Part shown: positions 1 through 9,156 of the stretch, one piece after another
Layout: each line of letters begins with the position of its first letter
Position numbering within the stretch: position 1 is the stretch's first letter
DNA from: CAYWWY01 sp964580185
Lineage (GTDB): Bacteria; Thermotogota; Thermotogae; MWEM01
Length of the DNA stretch: 64,000 bases
Reading direction: 5' to 3'
Assembly: GCA_964580185.1 (NCBI GenBank)
Contig: CAZOJQ010000009.1
Coordinates: 1-64,000, forward strand
Translations under genes and position numbers: made by a program
The notes under the pieces: generated by a model
The model's database searches: none
The model's input: the letters and a program-made list of their open reading frames with translations, nothing else
Told to the model about the DNA's origin: nothing

Positions 1-3000
1 ATTCTGGACAAAGCCTTGGGGCTACTGCCTCAAGAGGTGCTTTTTTCTATCCTACGAAAATGGACTGAAGGACTGGAAGAACGCCCGAAATCCTTTACCC
101 TATCCTTGGAAGAATGGCTATGGCTTGAAGATCATCGCCCGATCCGAATTGGGATTATGGAACAATGGCCTCCAATCAATTTTTTGGACAAAGAGGGAGC
201 GCCGGCAGGAATCGGCGTTGATTTCATAGAAGCCTTGAATCGAAGGATGGAGGGAGTTTTTGAAATTGTGCCCGGCCCCTTTGCCCAGAATATGCAAAAG
301 GTTCAAGCGAGAGAATTGGACGGGCTAATGGATATTACTCCTACTGTAGAGCGGCAAGCATCTTTCCTCTTTTCCCGAACCTATCTGGATATTCCTCATG
401 TCATTGTTGCCCGAAGGGATGGCGTTTTTTATAAAGATGAGGCTGATCTATCCGGAAGAGTCCTTGCGTTGGAACACGGGTACGGGAATGTAGCCTATTT
501 CAAAGAGAACCACCCCCAGGTAACCATTCGGGAGTACGATACTACAAGCCTGTGTTTGGATGCGGTATCCAAAGGGGAGGCAGATGCGTATGCGGGGAAC
601 CGTGCGGTGGCTAGTTACATCATCGAGCAGGAACTGATCACAAATCTGCAAATCCAAGGCCGCCTGAACAAACAAGGATCCTTGCTCAGCATAGGGATTC
701 GGACGGATTGGCCGGAGTTGGTTCCGATGATCGATCGCGCGCTTGGCTCTATCGATATTGAAGAGATCCGTTCTATTCACCGCCGTTGGACGGGTTTCGA
801 CGATATTGCCTCGGATCTCCAATCTACATTGACGGGCGATGAGATGGCTTGGCTCTCCAGCAATTCTCCACTGAAGATTGGAATCTCGTCCGACTGGCCG
901 CCGATCGAGTTCATCGACAAAGAGGGGCAACCAGCTGGTGTGGTCTCCGAATATCTCTCCTGGATTGGAAATCAGTTGGGTATAGAGCTCTCATTTGTTA
1001 CCGGATTGGATTGGAACCAGCTGATGGAAGGTTTGAAATCGGGACCCATCGACGTGTTGCCCGCTGTAGTACCCATTACAAAGCGGTATGAGTATTTTGC
1101 GTTCACAAGACCGTATCTTAGTTTGCCCCTGATGATCATTACACGCACCGACGCGGAATACATCGATAGCATTGAGATGGTCAAAGAAAGGAGGGTGGCG
1201 GTAGTTCAAGACCATATCGTCCACGAATATTTGAAGAGAGATCATCCCGATTTGAACCTCTTGGTGCTGAACTCGTCAGAAGCCGTATTATTAGCTGTTT
1301 CAGAAGGCCGAGCTTTTGCCGCAGTGGAAAATGGAGCTGTTTTCAATTACTTCACAACCAAACTTGGAATCCATAACTTGAAAATGGTAGCCCCAACCCC
1401 TTATTCCTACGACCTATCCTTTGCTGTTCTGAAAGACCAACCGGAGCTTCTGAGTATTTTGGATAAAACACTGGGAACCATTCCCGAATCCGAAAAGGCC
1501 CTCTTTTTCGAACGATGGATCAACATTCGTTTTGCTCCTCACACCGATTGGTCCATGGTTCTCCGGTTTTTGGCAATCGTCATTTCGATCAGTATTTTGA
1601 TCGTAGGATGGTTTCTTTGGTGGAATCGGAAGCTCGCCGCAGAAATAGCCGAACGAAAAAAAGTGGAACAAGCGCTTGTAGAAAGTGAGCATCAGCAAAG
1701 ACTTGCAAAGGACATCGCCGAGAAAGCCACCCAGGTCAAATCCGATTTCTTGGCGCGTATGAGCCATGAGATCCGTACCCCGATGAATGCCATCATTGGT
1801 TTGAACTATCTCGTTTTGCAAACAGAACTGACCCCTAAACAACACGATCACCTTTCAAAGATGTACAACGCAGCTCATAATCTTCTGGGGATCATCGACG
1901 ATATTCTCGACTTCTCCAAGATCGAATCGGGTAGGATCGAGATCGAATCAATCCCCTTCCGCCTAGATGATGTGCTCGATCAATTATCAACAGTTGTAAC
2001 AATCCGAGCAGAGGAAAAGGGTCTGGAGATTCTCTATGACATCGATCCCAGCCTTCCCAATGACCTGAAAGGAGATCCTCTTCGGATCGGGCAAATTCTG
2101 ATCAATTTGGTGAATAACGCGATTAAGTTTACCCAGACGGGAGAAATTTTGATCCGTATCGAAGTTGTAGGAAATTCAAATGGTATGGTCACAATCCGCT
2201 GCATAGTTCAAGACACAGGAATTGGCCTTACGCAAGGGCAAATCGGAAAGCTGTTCCAGTCCTTCAGTCAAGCGGATGGTTCTCATTCGCGGAAGTATGG
2301 TGGGTCGGGACTTGGGTTGGCGATCTGCAAACGTTTGGTTGAAATGATGGGAGGCCATATCGGGGTCGAGAGCATTCCGGGAAAAGGAAGCACCTTTTTC
2401 TTTACCTTGAAGCTCGGCGTTTCGGATCAAGCTCATACGAACTCATTCCTTCCTTCTGTTGACCTTCGTGGGATCCGAACGCTGGTGGTGGACGATAATC
2501 CTACCGCTCGAGAGATTTTGACCAAAGCGCTCGAGTCCTTTTCTTTCCAAGTGAATGCGGTTTCTTCCGGGCCAGAAGCGATCCAATCGTTGATCGACGC
2601 TGCGGGAGAGGGTAACCCATATCAATTGATCCTCATGGATTGGAAGATGCCTGGTATGGACGGTTTGGAGACGATTCAGCATGTGAAACAAACTCCTTCC
2701 ATTTCCACCATTCCAAAGATCTTGATGGTTACTTCCTATGGGCGGGAAGAACTGATGAATAAAGCGTACGAACAAGGGATTTTGGCTTGCTTGGTGAAAC
2801 CAGTCAACCACTCGGTTCTCTTTAACACCATCATGAATGTCTTCGGGAAAGAACGGAAAGATCCGATTCAAACGGATGGTTTGATCAATCGCGTTCCGAA
2901 AGAGCTTGATGCCATTCGAGGGGGAAGAGTCCTATTGGTGGAAGATAATGAGATCAATCAGCAAATCGCGGTTGAATTGCTGGAATTTGCTGGTTTGGTT

Positions 3001-3981
3001 GTGAAATGCGTATGGACTGGAATGGAAGCCATACAGGCCGTGCAAAACCATGAGTTTGATTTGGTGTTGATGGACATCCAAATGCCGGAAATGGATGGGT
3101 ATGCAGCCACTCGAGCCATCCGAAGTCTGGAAAAACCGGGGATTTCCGAACTCCCGATCATTGCTATGACCGCACATGCTCTGAGCGGAGATCGAGAAGC
3201 GAGTCTGAGAGCCGGCATGAACGATCATATCACGAAACCCATCGATCCGGACAAGTTGTACAAAGTTTTGATCTCCTGGGTTCCACCCGTCTCAAGGAGC
3301 AGCTCTGAGAACCCTCCTATGGAATTTCATCAATATCGTCAATCGATTCAGGAGCTAGACCTGCCTTTGGAGGGAGTCCCTGGAATCAACATCAAATCCG
3401 GTCTATCCAAAACAGCAGGCAATCGACCACTCTACGTAAAGCTCTTGAAGCAGTTTCGGGAGAAATACGTGGAATCAATACCAAAGATTGACCAACTTCT
3501 TTCTGAGGGCCGATCAACTGAAGCCTCGAGGTTGCTGCATACAATAAAAGGGCTTTCTGGAAATTTAGGAATGGAACAAGTATCCCAAGAGGCTTCGAAA
3601 ACGGAACGGTTGATGAAGAGCGGCATAATGGATCGAGAGGGTCTTTGCCAATCAATGGCTCTTTTACAGGAACAGATGGATGTGGTTCGCCTGTCTCTCG
3701 ATCACCTATTGGTTTCGGCCACCGGTATTCCAACCGATCCGGTACCTGAACCTACCGATGATCCTCTTCAACTGGTGCGGGAGATTATTGAAAGTATGGA
3801 TCGAGATCGAAGTTATGCGCAGAAGAAGATGGAGCAGCTTCAATCGATGGCTTTTTCTATAGAATTAGCCAAGCTCGTACAAAAAGCAGAAACCTACTTT
3901 TCCAATTTTGATACCGACGAAGCCAAACAGGAGTTGACCCGTTTTGCGGAAACTTTGCAAAAGGAGGAATCGAATCAATGA
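1..3981 (+). CDS. BvgS-like hybrid sensor histidine kinase (5' end outside window)
   Basis: The open frame runs in from base 1, so the N-terminus is missing; the first visible residues look like the tail of a further SBP_bac_3 domain. Residue numbers count from base 1. Two complete periplasmic SBP_bac_3 (amino-acid-binding-like) domains lie at about 44-270 and 289-510, and both open with an RIGIMEQWPPI or KIGISSDWPPI type strand. One membrane span follows (about 520-540). Then come HisKA with the phospho-accepting His in SHEIRTP (about 588), a HATPase, two receivers (DWKMPGMDG near 880; DIQMPEMDG near 1027) and an HPt domain with HTIKG near 1180. This is a complete His-Asp-His-Asp phosphorelay in one chain, as in BvgS/EvgS. 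The ligand is unknown. The stop overlaps the next receiver gene by 4 bases (ATGA), implying co-translation. Confidence 0.93.
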   Translation: MLDKALGLLPQEVLFSILRKWTEGLEERPKSFTLSLEEWLWLEDHRPIRIGIMEQWPPINFLDKEGAPAGIGVDFIEALNRRMEGVFEIVPGPFAQNMQKVQARELDGLMDITPTVERQASFLFSRTYLDIPHVIVARRDGVFYKDEADLSGRVLALEHGYGNVAYFKENHPQVTIREYDTTSLCLDAVSKGEADAYAGNRAVASYIIEQELITNLQIQGRLNKQGSLLSIGIRTDWPELVPMIDRALGSIDIEEIRSIHRRWTGFDDIASDLQSTLTGDEMAWLSSNSPLKIGISSDWPPIEFIDKEGQPAGVVSEYLSWIGNQLGIELSFVTGLDWNQLMEGLKSGPIDVLPAVVPITKRYEYFAFTRPYLSLPLMIITRTDAEYIDSIEMVKERRVAVVQDHIVHEYLKRDHPDLNLLVLNSSEAVLLAVSEGRAFAAVENGAVFNYFTTKLGIHNLKMVAPTPYSYDLSFAVLKDQPELLSILDKTLGTIPESEKALFFERWINIRFAPHTDWSMVLRFLAIVISISILIVGWFLWWNRKLAAEIAERKKVEQALVESEHQQRLAKDIAEKATQVKSDFLARMSHEIRTPMNAIIGLNYLVLQTELTPKQHDHLSKMYNAAHNLLGIIDDILDFSKIESGRIEIESIPFRLDDVLDQLSTVVTIRAEEKGLEILYDIDPSLPNDLKGDPLRIGQILINLVNNAIKFTQTGEILIRIEVVGNSNGMVTIRCIVQDTGIGLTQGQIGKLFQSFSQADGSHSRKYGGSGLGLAICKRLVEMMGGHIGVESIPGKGSTFFFTLKLGVSDQAHTNSFLPSVDLRGIRTLVVDDNPTAREILTKALESFSFQVNAVSSGPEAIQSLIDAAGEGNPYQLILMDWKMPGMDGLETIQHVKQTPSISTIPKILMVTSYGREELMNKAYEQGILACLVKPVNHSVLFNTIMNVFGKERKDPIQTDGLINRVPKELDAIRGGRVLLVEDNEINQQIAVELLEFAGLVVKCVWTGMEAIQAVQNHEFDLVLMDIQMPEMDGYAATRAIRSLEKPGISELPIIAMTAHALSGDREASLRAGMNDHITKPIDPDKLYKVLISWVPPVSRSSSENPPMEFHQYRQSIQELDLPLEGVPGINIKSGLSKTAGNRPLYVKLLKQFREKYVESIPKIDQLLSEGRSTEASRLLHTIKGLSGNLGMEQVSQEASKTERLMKSGIMDREGLCQSMALLQEQMDVVRLSLDHLLVSATGIPTDPVPEPTDDPLQLVREIIESMDRDRSYAQKKMEQLQSMAFSIELAKLVQKAETYFSNFDTDEAKQELTRFAETLQKEESNQ

Positions 3982-4418
3982 GCAATGATTCCAGGCCGAC
4001 TATTCTGATTATTGACGATATTCCGGAAAACTTGGAAATCCTAATGGAAATGTTGAAAGAAGAGTATCGGGTTATGGCTGCCAAGGGGGGGAGAAAAGGG
4101 TTGGATTTGGCTTTTGCAGAGCCTCCTCCTGACCTAATCCTGCTAGATATCGTCATGCCAGAAATGGATGGATTTGAAGTATGCCGTAGGCTGAAACAGG
4201 ATGCACGAACCATCGATATCCCTGTCATATTCATATCCGGCCTCTCCGAAGAAGAAGAAGAAACGCGCGGATTGGCTTTGGGCGGTGTCGATTTTCTATC
4301 CAAACCGTTTCGGCCTGCGATGGTCAAACTGCGAATTCGCAATCAGCTCGAACTGAAAAAATGCAGAGGAACGCCAGGACATCAAGGAAAGGATTCACCC
4401 AACTCCTATTCTTCTTGA
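3978..4418 (+). CDS. Single-domain response regulator
   Basis: A 146-residue protein that is almost entirely a receiver domain. The acidic pair is in IIDDIPEN, the phospho-acceptor Asp in LLDIVMPEMDG and the conserved Lys in LSKPF. Its start overlaps the kinase stop by ATGA, so it is probably a phosphorelay partner of that kinase. No output domain follows. After LELKK the last 20 or so residues are low in hydrophobics and do not look like a helix of a known output module. The last 13 bases overlap, antisense, the end of the convergent HD-GYP gene. It could be a genuine stand-alone receiver (CheY/Spo0F-like) or the front half of a longer regulator that lost its output domain. Confidence 0.85.
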   Translation: MSNDSRPTILIIDDIPENLEILMEMLKEEYRVMAAKGGRKGLDLAFAEPPPDLILLDIVMPEMDGFEVCRRLKQDARTIDIPVIFISGLSEEEEETRGLALGGVDFLSKPFRPAMVKLRIRNQLELKKCRGTPGHQGKDSPNSYSS

Positions 4419-5496
4419 TGCTCTTCAAAAACCCGTTCAAATACGTCATTTACTTCTATAAATGCCTTAACGATCATCGGGTCAAAATGCGAGCCAGACT
4501 CGTTCATGATAATGCCTCGGCTAACATCGTGCGGAAAGGGCTTTTTGTACGGTCGTTCCGATCTCAACGCGTCATATACATCAACCAAAGCCATAATCCT
4601 TGCGGCGATTGGGATTTCTTCCCCTTTCAATCCTTCGAGGTATCCCGCTCCATCCCACCGTTCATGATGGTATTGGGTAATTTCCAGTCCCATCTTTAAG
4701 AATTGATTGCTGGGATATAGATTCAAGATTGCTTCTAGGGTCAGCGCACCGGCTGATACATGGGTTTTCATGATTTCGAACTCCGAAACCGATAGTTTTC
4801 CCTTTTTGAGCAAAATGGAATCAGGAATGCTGACTTTTCCAATATCATGAAGAGGTGATGCATGAAAGATATTATCGATAAATGGATCGTCGATGATAGA
4901 TCGTAAAGGCTCTTCGAATTTCAACTGATGCGCCAGGATCTTGCAGAAAAATTGAACGCGCTCGATATGCTTTCCCGTATCGCAATCCCTGGATTCTGTC
5001 AGTTTCGAAAGAGCGAGATTGATCGCCATCTGAGCTTCCGTGATTTCTAACACCTTTCTGGAAACCAAGTCTTCCAATTGGTGACTGTATAGCTCCACTT
5101 CTTTCTTGGCTTGTTGAAGACCTAAGTGGGTCGCGATTCGGGCTTGGACCTCTTCTTGTTGGAACGGTTTGGTTACATAATCCACCCCCCCCTGAGAAAA
5201 GGCGCGAACAATGTTTGCCGTGTCCTGTAGCGCGCTAATGAATATTACGGGAATATTGCGCAACTGATCATCGGACTTCATTCTTCGACATACCTCAAAC
5301 CCATCGGCATCTGGCATCAGGATATCTAGCAAAACCAGATCGGGCGGATTCTTTTTGCAGCCTTAAGAGCCGTATCTCCACTAGGAAACTGCATCACAGT
5401 ATATCCCTGGTTATGCAGCATATCCGAGAGCAAACCCAGGTCTTCAAGGTCATCTTCCACAATCATAATGGTGTGTAATGCGTTTTTTGAATAAAT
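4406..5496 (-). pseudogene. REC-HD-GYP response regulator, frameshifted
   Basis: The two halves of one gene are in different frames. From 5466 (ATG) or 5496 (ATT behind a GGGGGGAG site) the frame encodes the first receiver half, including IMIVEDDLEDL, and then stops at TAG soon after an A5 run (bases 5352-5356, read on the minus strand). One frame over, the receiver resumes exactly with NPPDLVLLDILMPDADG and continues into a helical linker and an HD-GYP phosphodiesterase domain (HDIGK; HHERWDGAGY followed by Leu instead of Pro). One extra A in the run would restore a normal protein of about 360 residues. It is therefore a real frameshift mutation or a homopolymer sequencing error. HD-GYP domains hydrolyse c-di-GMP. 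It lies 11 bases downstream of the hybrid kinase at 5508-7418, probably its cognate sensor. Confidence 0.8.
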
Positions 5497-5507
5497 GGTT
5501 CTCCCCC

Positions 5508-7418
5508 CTATCGCGACAATAGTTCACTGAGTGTTTCGTAATCGAATTTTTTCGCAAGGGCACTGAGAGCGTGTGCAATTTCCGGGTGCGATGCTTCTAT
5601 CGTTGATACAAACTCTTTAAACTGGATCATTTCGCCTTTCTCCACCGTTTGAAGCATTGATTGCGTTAACTCCACTGGCAACGTAAGGAGATCTTTCCGT
5701 GTAATCTCCCGTTCATTACGAATCGGAAAACCCTCCGATTCTTGTTCAAATACATATCGAGCATGGATCAGGCTTCCTAACGCCTTAAGAAGTTCATCGC
5801 GATGGATTGGTTTTCGCAAATATCCATCGAAAGCGCCTTTTGACAAGAAGGGACGATTCTCTTCCATATCCTCAGCCGTAATCGCGACAATGGGAATCTG
5901 ACGTGACTGGCCCTCCTCTTTCAAACGCATAGCTGCGGTAATCCCGTCCATGGTCGGCATCCGAATATCCATCAAGATCGCATCGGGTTTTGTTCGATCG
6001 AAACGCTCCAAAGCTTGTTGACCATCCTCGGCCTCGCTGACCTGGAACCCCACCGATTCGAGCAAAGCACGCAACATCGCCCGACTGTCTGGTTGATCAT
6101 CCACAACCATAATAGACACAGGGTTTCCCGATGATTCCAACGCTCGAGCATATCTGGTTTTCCCAATCTCTTCCTTTTCTTGGGTCTTCTTAATTTGAAC
6201 GGGGATTGCACAGCGAAAAACGCTCCCATAACCCTGTATACTTCTTACCTCTATGGTTCCACCCATTAAGTCTGCGAGCATGTGGCTGATCGCAAGTCCA
6301 AACCCCAACGATTCCTTGGTTTTGTCTGCTTCTGGAGAAAAAGAGGCCTCGAAAAGCGATGCCATGTCTTCTCGAGCAATTCCTTGACCGGTATCTTTTA
6401 CTTCGAACCGCAGAATCATACTACCCTCGGTTTCGGGATTCTCAGGAATCGCATTGTTTGCCTGGATCGATTCCATTGAATCGATTGCCTCGGCCTTCAT
6501 GATCACCCGTCCAACGTGTGTGTACGCGCAAGCGTTCGCCAAGAGATTCGAAAGGATTTGACGGATTTTGTTCTCATCGGAAACAATTCGGTCGGTTAGG
6601 TTGGGTTGAACCTCTGTCACCAACCGGAGGTTTTTCTCTTCTGCCCGAAATCGAAAGGTTCGATGGAGTTCTTCCAACAAACCCCGAAGGGAAAATTCCG
6701 TTTCATGGACTATGAACTCGTCGGTTTCCATCTTGGATAACTCAAGAATCCTATGAACCCGTCTCAATAAAGTCGCTCCGCTGCGCGCAATTGTTTGAAC
6801 CTGCTCGCCCTGTTTTGGCGACAAGGTGGCATCTCGCTCCAATATCTGTGAAAACCCAATGATCGTGTTGAGGGGACCCCGAATGTCATGATCCAAGTGG
6901 GATACAAGCCTTCTCTTCATCTCCGCTGCGTTTTTGGAGCATTCCAAAACCTTCCGGACCTCTACGGCTTGTTTCCGATCGCTCAAATCCATAACCGCGC
7001 ACTGAACAACGATCCGTCCTCGGATTTTCCCTAATGAGAGAGTACCCTCCACTTCTACGGTCGATCCATCTTGGCGAAGAAAAGACAGCTCAATTGAGGT
7101 TGAGGGTTGATCAGACTGTTCCAGTTCTTGGATTGCCAATCGGAAACGGCCTATATGACCGGAGACCATCAGATCGTTGATCGATGTACCCAGCATGGAA
7201 TCTGCAGTTTCGCCTCTCATGAGTTTGATTCCCGATGGATTGATATAAATCAATCGTTCGTTTTGAAACAAGAGAACGCCCACAGGCATGGTTTCTAGGA
7301 ACGCCATACAATCGGATCGATTCTTGAGAGAAACCGGGTTCTTTCTCCGTTGATTCCATCGGCTCAGCCGGTGTCGAGAATAGTCTTTCATGGAGCGATC
7401 GGTTGGGTTCATACGCAT
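5508..7418 (-). CDS. PAS hybrid histidine kinase with receiver domain
   Basis: A soluble kinase with no membrane segment. The start at 7418 follows GGGAGAGC by three bases; an in-frame upstream ATG at 7475 lacks such a site. Order: a PAS domain (about 40-150) with no recognisable cofactor signature; HisKA whose phospho-accepting His sits in DHDIRGP, with Asp in place of the usual Glu; a HATPase with DTGQGI and GFGLAI boxes; one receiver (MVVDDQPD, MDIRMPTMDG, RKPI); and a C-terminal tail of about 80 residues resembling the linker/helical region of such hybrids but without a clear HPt His. The downstream REC-HD-GYP gene is the likely phosphorelay target, linking this sensor to c-di-GMP. Confidence 0.9.
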   Translation of the reverse strand: MRMNPTDRSMKDYSRHRLSRWNQRRKNPVSLKNRSDCMAFLETMPVGVLLFQNERLIYINPSGIKLMRGETADSMLGTSINDLMVSGHIGRFRLAIQELEQSDQPSTSIELSFLRQDGSTVEVEGTLSLGKIRGRIVVQCAVMDLSDRKQAVEVRKVLECSKNAAEMKRRLVSHLDHDIRGPLNTIIGFSQILERDATLSPKQGEQVQTIARSGATLLRRVHRILELSKMETDEFIVHETEFSLRGLLEELHRTFRFRAEEKNLRLVTEVQPNLTDRIVSDENKIRQILSNLLANACAYTHVGRVIMKAEAIDSMESIQANNAIPENPETEGSMILRFEVKDTGQGIAREDMASLFEASFSPEADKTKESLGFGLAISHMLADLMGGTIEVRSIQGYGSVFRCAIPVQIKKTQEKEEIGKTRYARALESSGNPVSIMVVDDQPDSRAMLRALLESVGFQVSEAEDGQQALERFDRTKPDAILMDIRMPTMDGITAAMRLKEEGQSRQIPIVAITAEDMEENRPFLSKGAFDGYLRKPIHRDELLKALGSLIHARYVFEQESEGFPIRNEREITRKDLLTLPVELTQSMLQTVEKGEMIQFKEFVSTIEASHPEIAHALSALAKKFDYETLSELLSR

Positions 7419-7585
7419 TTTGCTCTCCCTTCCCGCTCTGAGGTTCTTGCGACGAACATAATCCCAAATACACATGATGAACGTACTCTTTGTTCAAACG
7501 CATTTCGCCACAAATGACACACCCGGTTATCCCTCAATCGATATCGATCGAATGGGCAAGATGAAAGCGATTGCAAACCTCTATG

Positions 7586-7609
7586 TTAGGTAATTATACC
7601 ACAACCTAA
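7586..7609. promoter_or_regulatory. Inverted repeat resembling spread DtxR half-sites
   Basis: TTAGGT, 12 bases, ACCTAA: a perfect 6-bp inverted repeat. The arms equal the outer arms of the DtxR/IdeR iron box, in which the half-sites are separated by 7 bases rather than 12. A minus-strand TATAAT (7593-7598 on the plus strand) lies inside it, so a bound protein would block the kinase promoter. The neighbouring gene encodes a DtxR-family protein. Function as an operator is inferred. Confidence 0.4.
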
Positions 7610-7654
7610 ATCAATCCCGATGATCAGAATCCAATATTAAACCCTCACCAAGTA

Positions 7655-7683
7655 GGTTCAACTTTATCAATCTGTGTTATAAT
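7655..7683 (+). promoter_or_regulatory. Probable promoter of the DtxR-like gene
   Basis: A perfect TATAAT at 7678-7683 with a poor -35 (GGTTCA, 17-base spacer), 55 bases before the start codon. The weak -35 leaves the assignment provisional. Confidence 0.45.
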
Positions 7684-7738
7684 TGTAGAGGACTGTTCGT
7701 GTATCGAGCATTTTCCGGAACTTTATGGAGGTGAAGAG

Positions 7739-8197
7739 ATGAAACGAGGCAGGGAAAAAACCATGACACCTGTGCTGGAAGACTACCTCAAAGCCATTTT
7801 TACCATTACAGAAGACAAACCGGTAGCCCGGGTCAAAGACATCGCTGAAGTGATTGGAGTCAGCTTACCCAGTGTAACCAATGCCTTGAAACGACTAAAA
7901 GACTTGGGATATGTGGAATACGAAAAATATGGGTTGATCATGCTGAGCGAAAAGGGATACCTAAAAGCCCAATCGTTGAAAAAAGTCAACGAGTTTGTCC
8001 AAACCTTTTTTTCGAAGTTGGTAGGCCTTGATGCTAAGGAGTCAGCCAGCTTGAGCTGTCGGGTTGAGCACTTTTTTGAAGGAGAGACATATGATCGGAT
8101 CGAACAGTTTATCAATATTCTCCTCAAGATACAAGGGGAAGGGATATCAGCGTGCCAAGAACTCGTTGACTTTTTAAAAAACAGAGGGGATTCCTGA
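7739..8197 (+). CDS. DtxR/MntR-family transcriptional regulator
   Basis: A 152-residue protein with an N-terminal winged helix (VKDIAEVIGVSLPSVTNALK is the recognition region) and a dimerisation/metal-binding domain, but no C-terminal SH3-like domain, so it has MntR-type length. The SCRVEH stretch near residue 109 matches the Cys/Glu/His ligand cluster of DtxR (ACRWEH), and Glu in LEDYL matches an N-terminal ligand. The His expected about 30 residues before the cluster (His79 of DtxR, His77 of MntR) is not seen; that segment reads KKVNEFVQ. Metal choice is therefore uncertain. GGAGG lies 7 bases before ATG. The stop overlaps the epimerase start (TGATG). It may bind the inverted repeat upstream. 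Confidence 0.85.
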   Translation: MKRGREKTMTPVLEDYLKAIFTITEDKPVARVKDIAEVIGVSLPSVTNALKRLKDLGYVEYEKYGLIMLSEKGYLKAQSLKKVNEFVQTFFSKLVGLDAKESASLSCRVEHFFEGETYDRIEQFINILLKIQGEGISACQELVDFLKNRGDS

Positions 8198-9135
8198 TGC
8201 GAACGGCTTTGGTCACTGGCGGCGCTGGGTTTATTGGCTCTCATATTGTGGATCAATTGCTGCAAAGAGAAATCAACGTTGTGGTTATGGACGATCTTTC
8301 CACAGGAGACCGAAACCATCTCTTTCATAAAGACATCATCTTCTATCAAGCTGACATCTGTTCACGGACAAGCGTGGAAGAGATCCTTCAGGTGCACAAT
8401 CCTCATGTGGTCTTTCATTGCGCGGCTCAAATCAGCGTGTCGCGTTCTGTCCGAGAGCCCGCTCACGACGCCTCCGTTAATATTATTGGATTGCTGAACC
8501 TTTTAGAAGAAAGCGTGCGGGTCGGGGTTGAGCGATTTGTCTTTTCCTCCTCCGGAGGCGTAATGTATGGAGAAGCCCCAAAGGCGTTTCCCACCCCAGA
8601 AGACCAAGCCGAAGATCCAGTATCCCCGTACGGAATTACCAAATGGGTTGGAGAGAAGTATTTGCGCTTTTTCCACCAACATTATGGTCTTGAATATGCC
8701 GCGCTTCGATATGGAAATGTTTATGGACCCCGACAGAACCCGCATGGAGAAGCTGGTGTGGTAGCCATCTTCTGCGAAAAAATGCTCAAAAGTGTCACCC
8801 CTACCATTCACGGAGATGGTTCCTGCACCCGGGACTATGTCTTTGTGGAGGACGTAGCAATGGCCAACATTCTAGCTATGGATGTTCCAGGAGGATTTGT
8901 CGGGAATATTGGAACCGGAATAGGCACCTCTGTCAATGATCTGTACCGAATCCTTCAATCGATGATTCCGGGCGCGCCTGATGCTATCCATGGACCGTCC
9001 AGAGAGGGTGACCTTCTTCGCAGTCAGCTCGATAGCGCTCGAGCCAAAGAAGTTTTGGGTTGGGTGGCAACGACTTCTTTGGAACATGGGTTTTCCCAAA
9101 CGGTTGATTATTTCCAGTCCAAGCTTGGTCTGTAA
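8197..9135 (+). CDS. NAD-dependent epimerase/dehydratase (UDP-glucose 4-epimerase type)
   Basis: An extended short-chain dehydrogenase of 312 residues. The Rossmann NAD motif GGAGFIGSH starts near residue 8; the catalytic Ser region is FSSSGGVMYG, and the Tyr-Lys pair sits in SPYGITKWVGEK. The C-terminal sugar-nucleotide part includes the NPHGEAGVVAIF and RDYVFVEDVA stretches common in GalE-like and dTDP-glucose/UDP-glucuronate epimerases. It probably isomerises a UDP-sugar for envelope polysaccharide; the exact sugar cannot be read from sequence. Translationally coupled to the DtxR-like gene upstream and followed after 21 bases by rarA. Confidence 0.88.
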   Translation: MRTALVTGGAGFIGSHIVDQLLQREINVVVMDDLSTGDRNHLFHKDIIFYQADICSRTSVEEILQVHNPHVVFHCAAQISVSRSVREPAHDASVNIIGLLNLLEESVRVGVERFVFSSSGGVMYGEAPKAFPTPEDQAEDPVSPYGITKWVGEKYLRFFHQHYGLEYAALRYGNVYGPRQNPHGEAGVVAIFCEKMLKSVTPTIHGDGSCTRDYVFVEDVAMANILAMDVPGGFVGNIGTGIGTSVNDLYRILQSMIPGAPDAIHGPSREGDLLRSQLDSARAKEVLGWVATTSLEHGFSQTVDYFQSKLGL

Positions 9136-9156
9136 ACCGAAGGAAAAGGAGTTTGG

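Larger units (their letters stand above)
7419..7738. other. Divergent intergenic region
   Basis: A 320-base gap between the divergent hybrid kinase and DtxR-like genes. It holds an inverted repeat (7586-7609) over a minus-strand TATAAT and a plus-strand TATAAT at 7678-7683. I see no convincing small gene; an overlapping minus-strand frame through it only continues as an out-of-frame shadow of the kinase. Confidence 0.6.

Noticed and set aside
448..930. Open frame of 160 codons opposite the first hybrid kinase
   Set aside because: Antisense shadow of a well-conserved domain; no ribosome binding site and no recognisable motif.
5345..5375. dnaX-type programmed frameshift
   Set aside because: The site has five A in the wrong register, with no upstream SD-like stimulator or clear downstream stem; a mutation or sequencing error is simpler.
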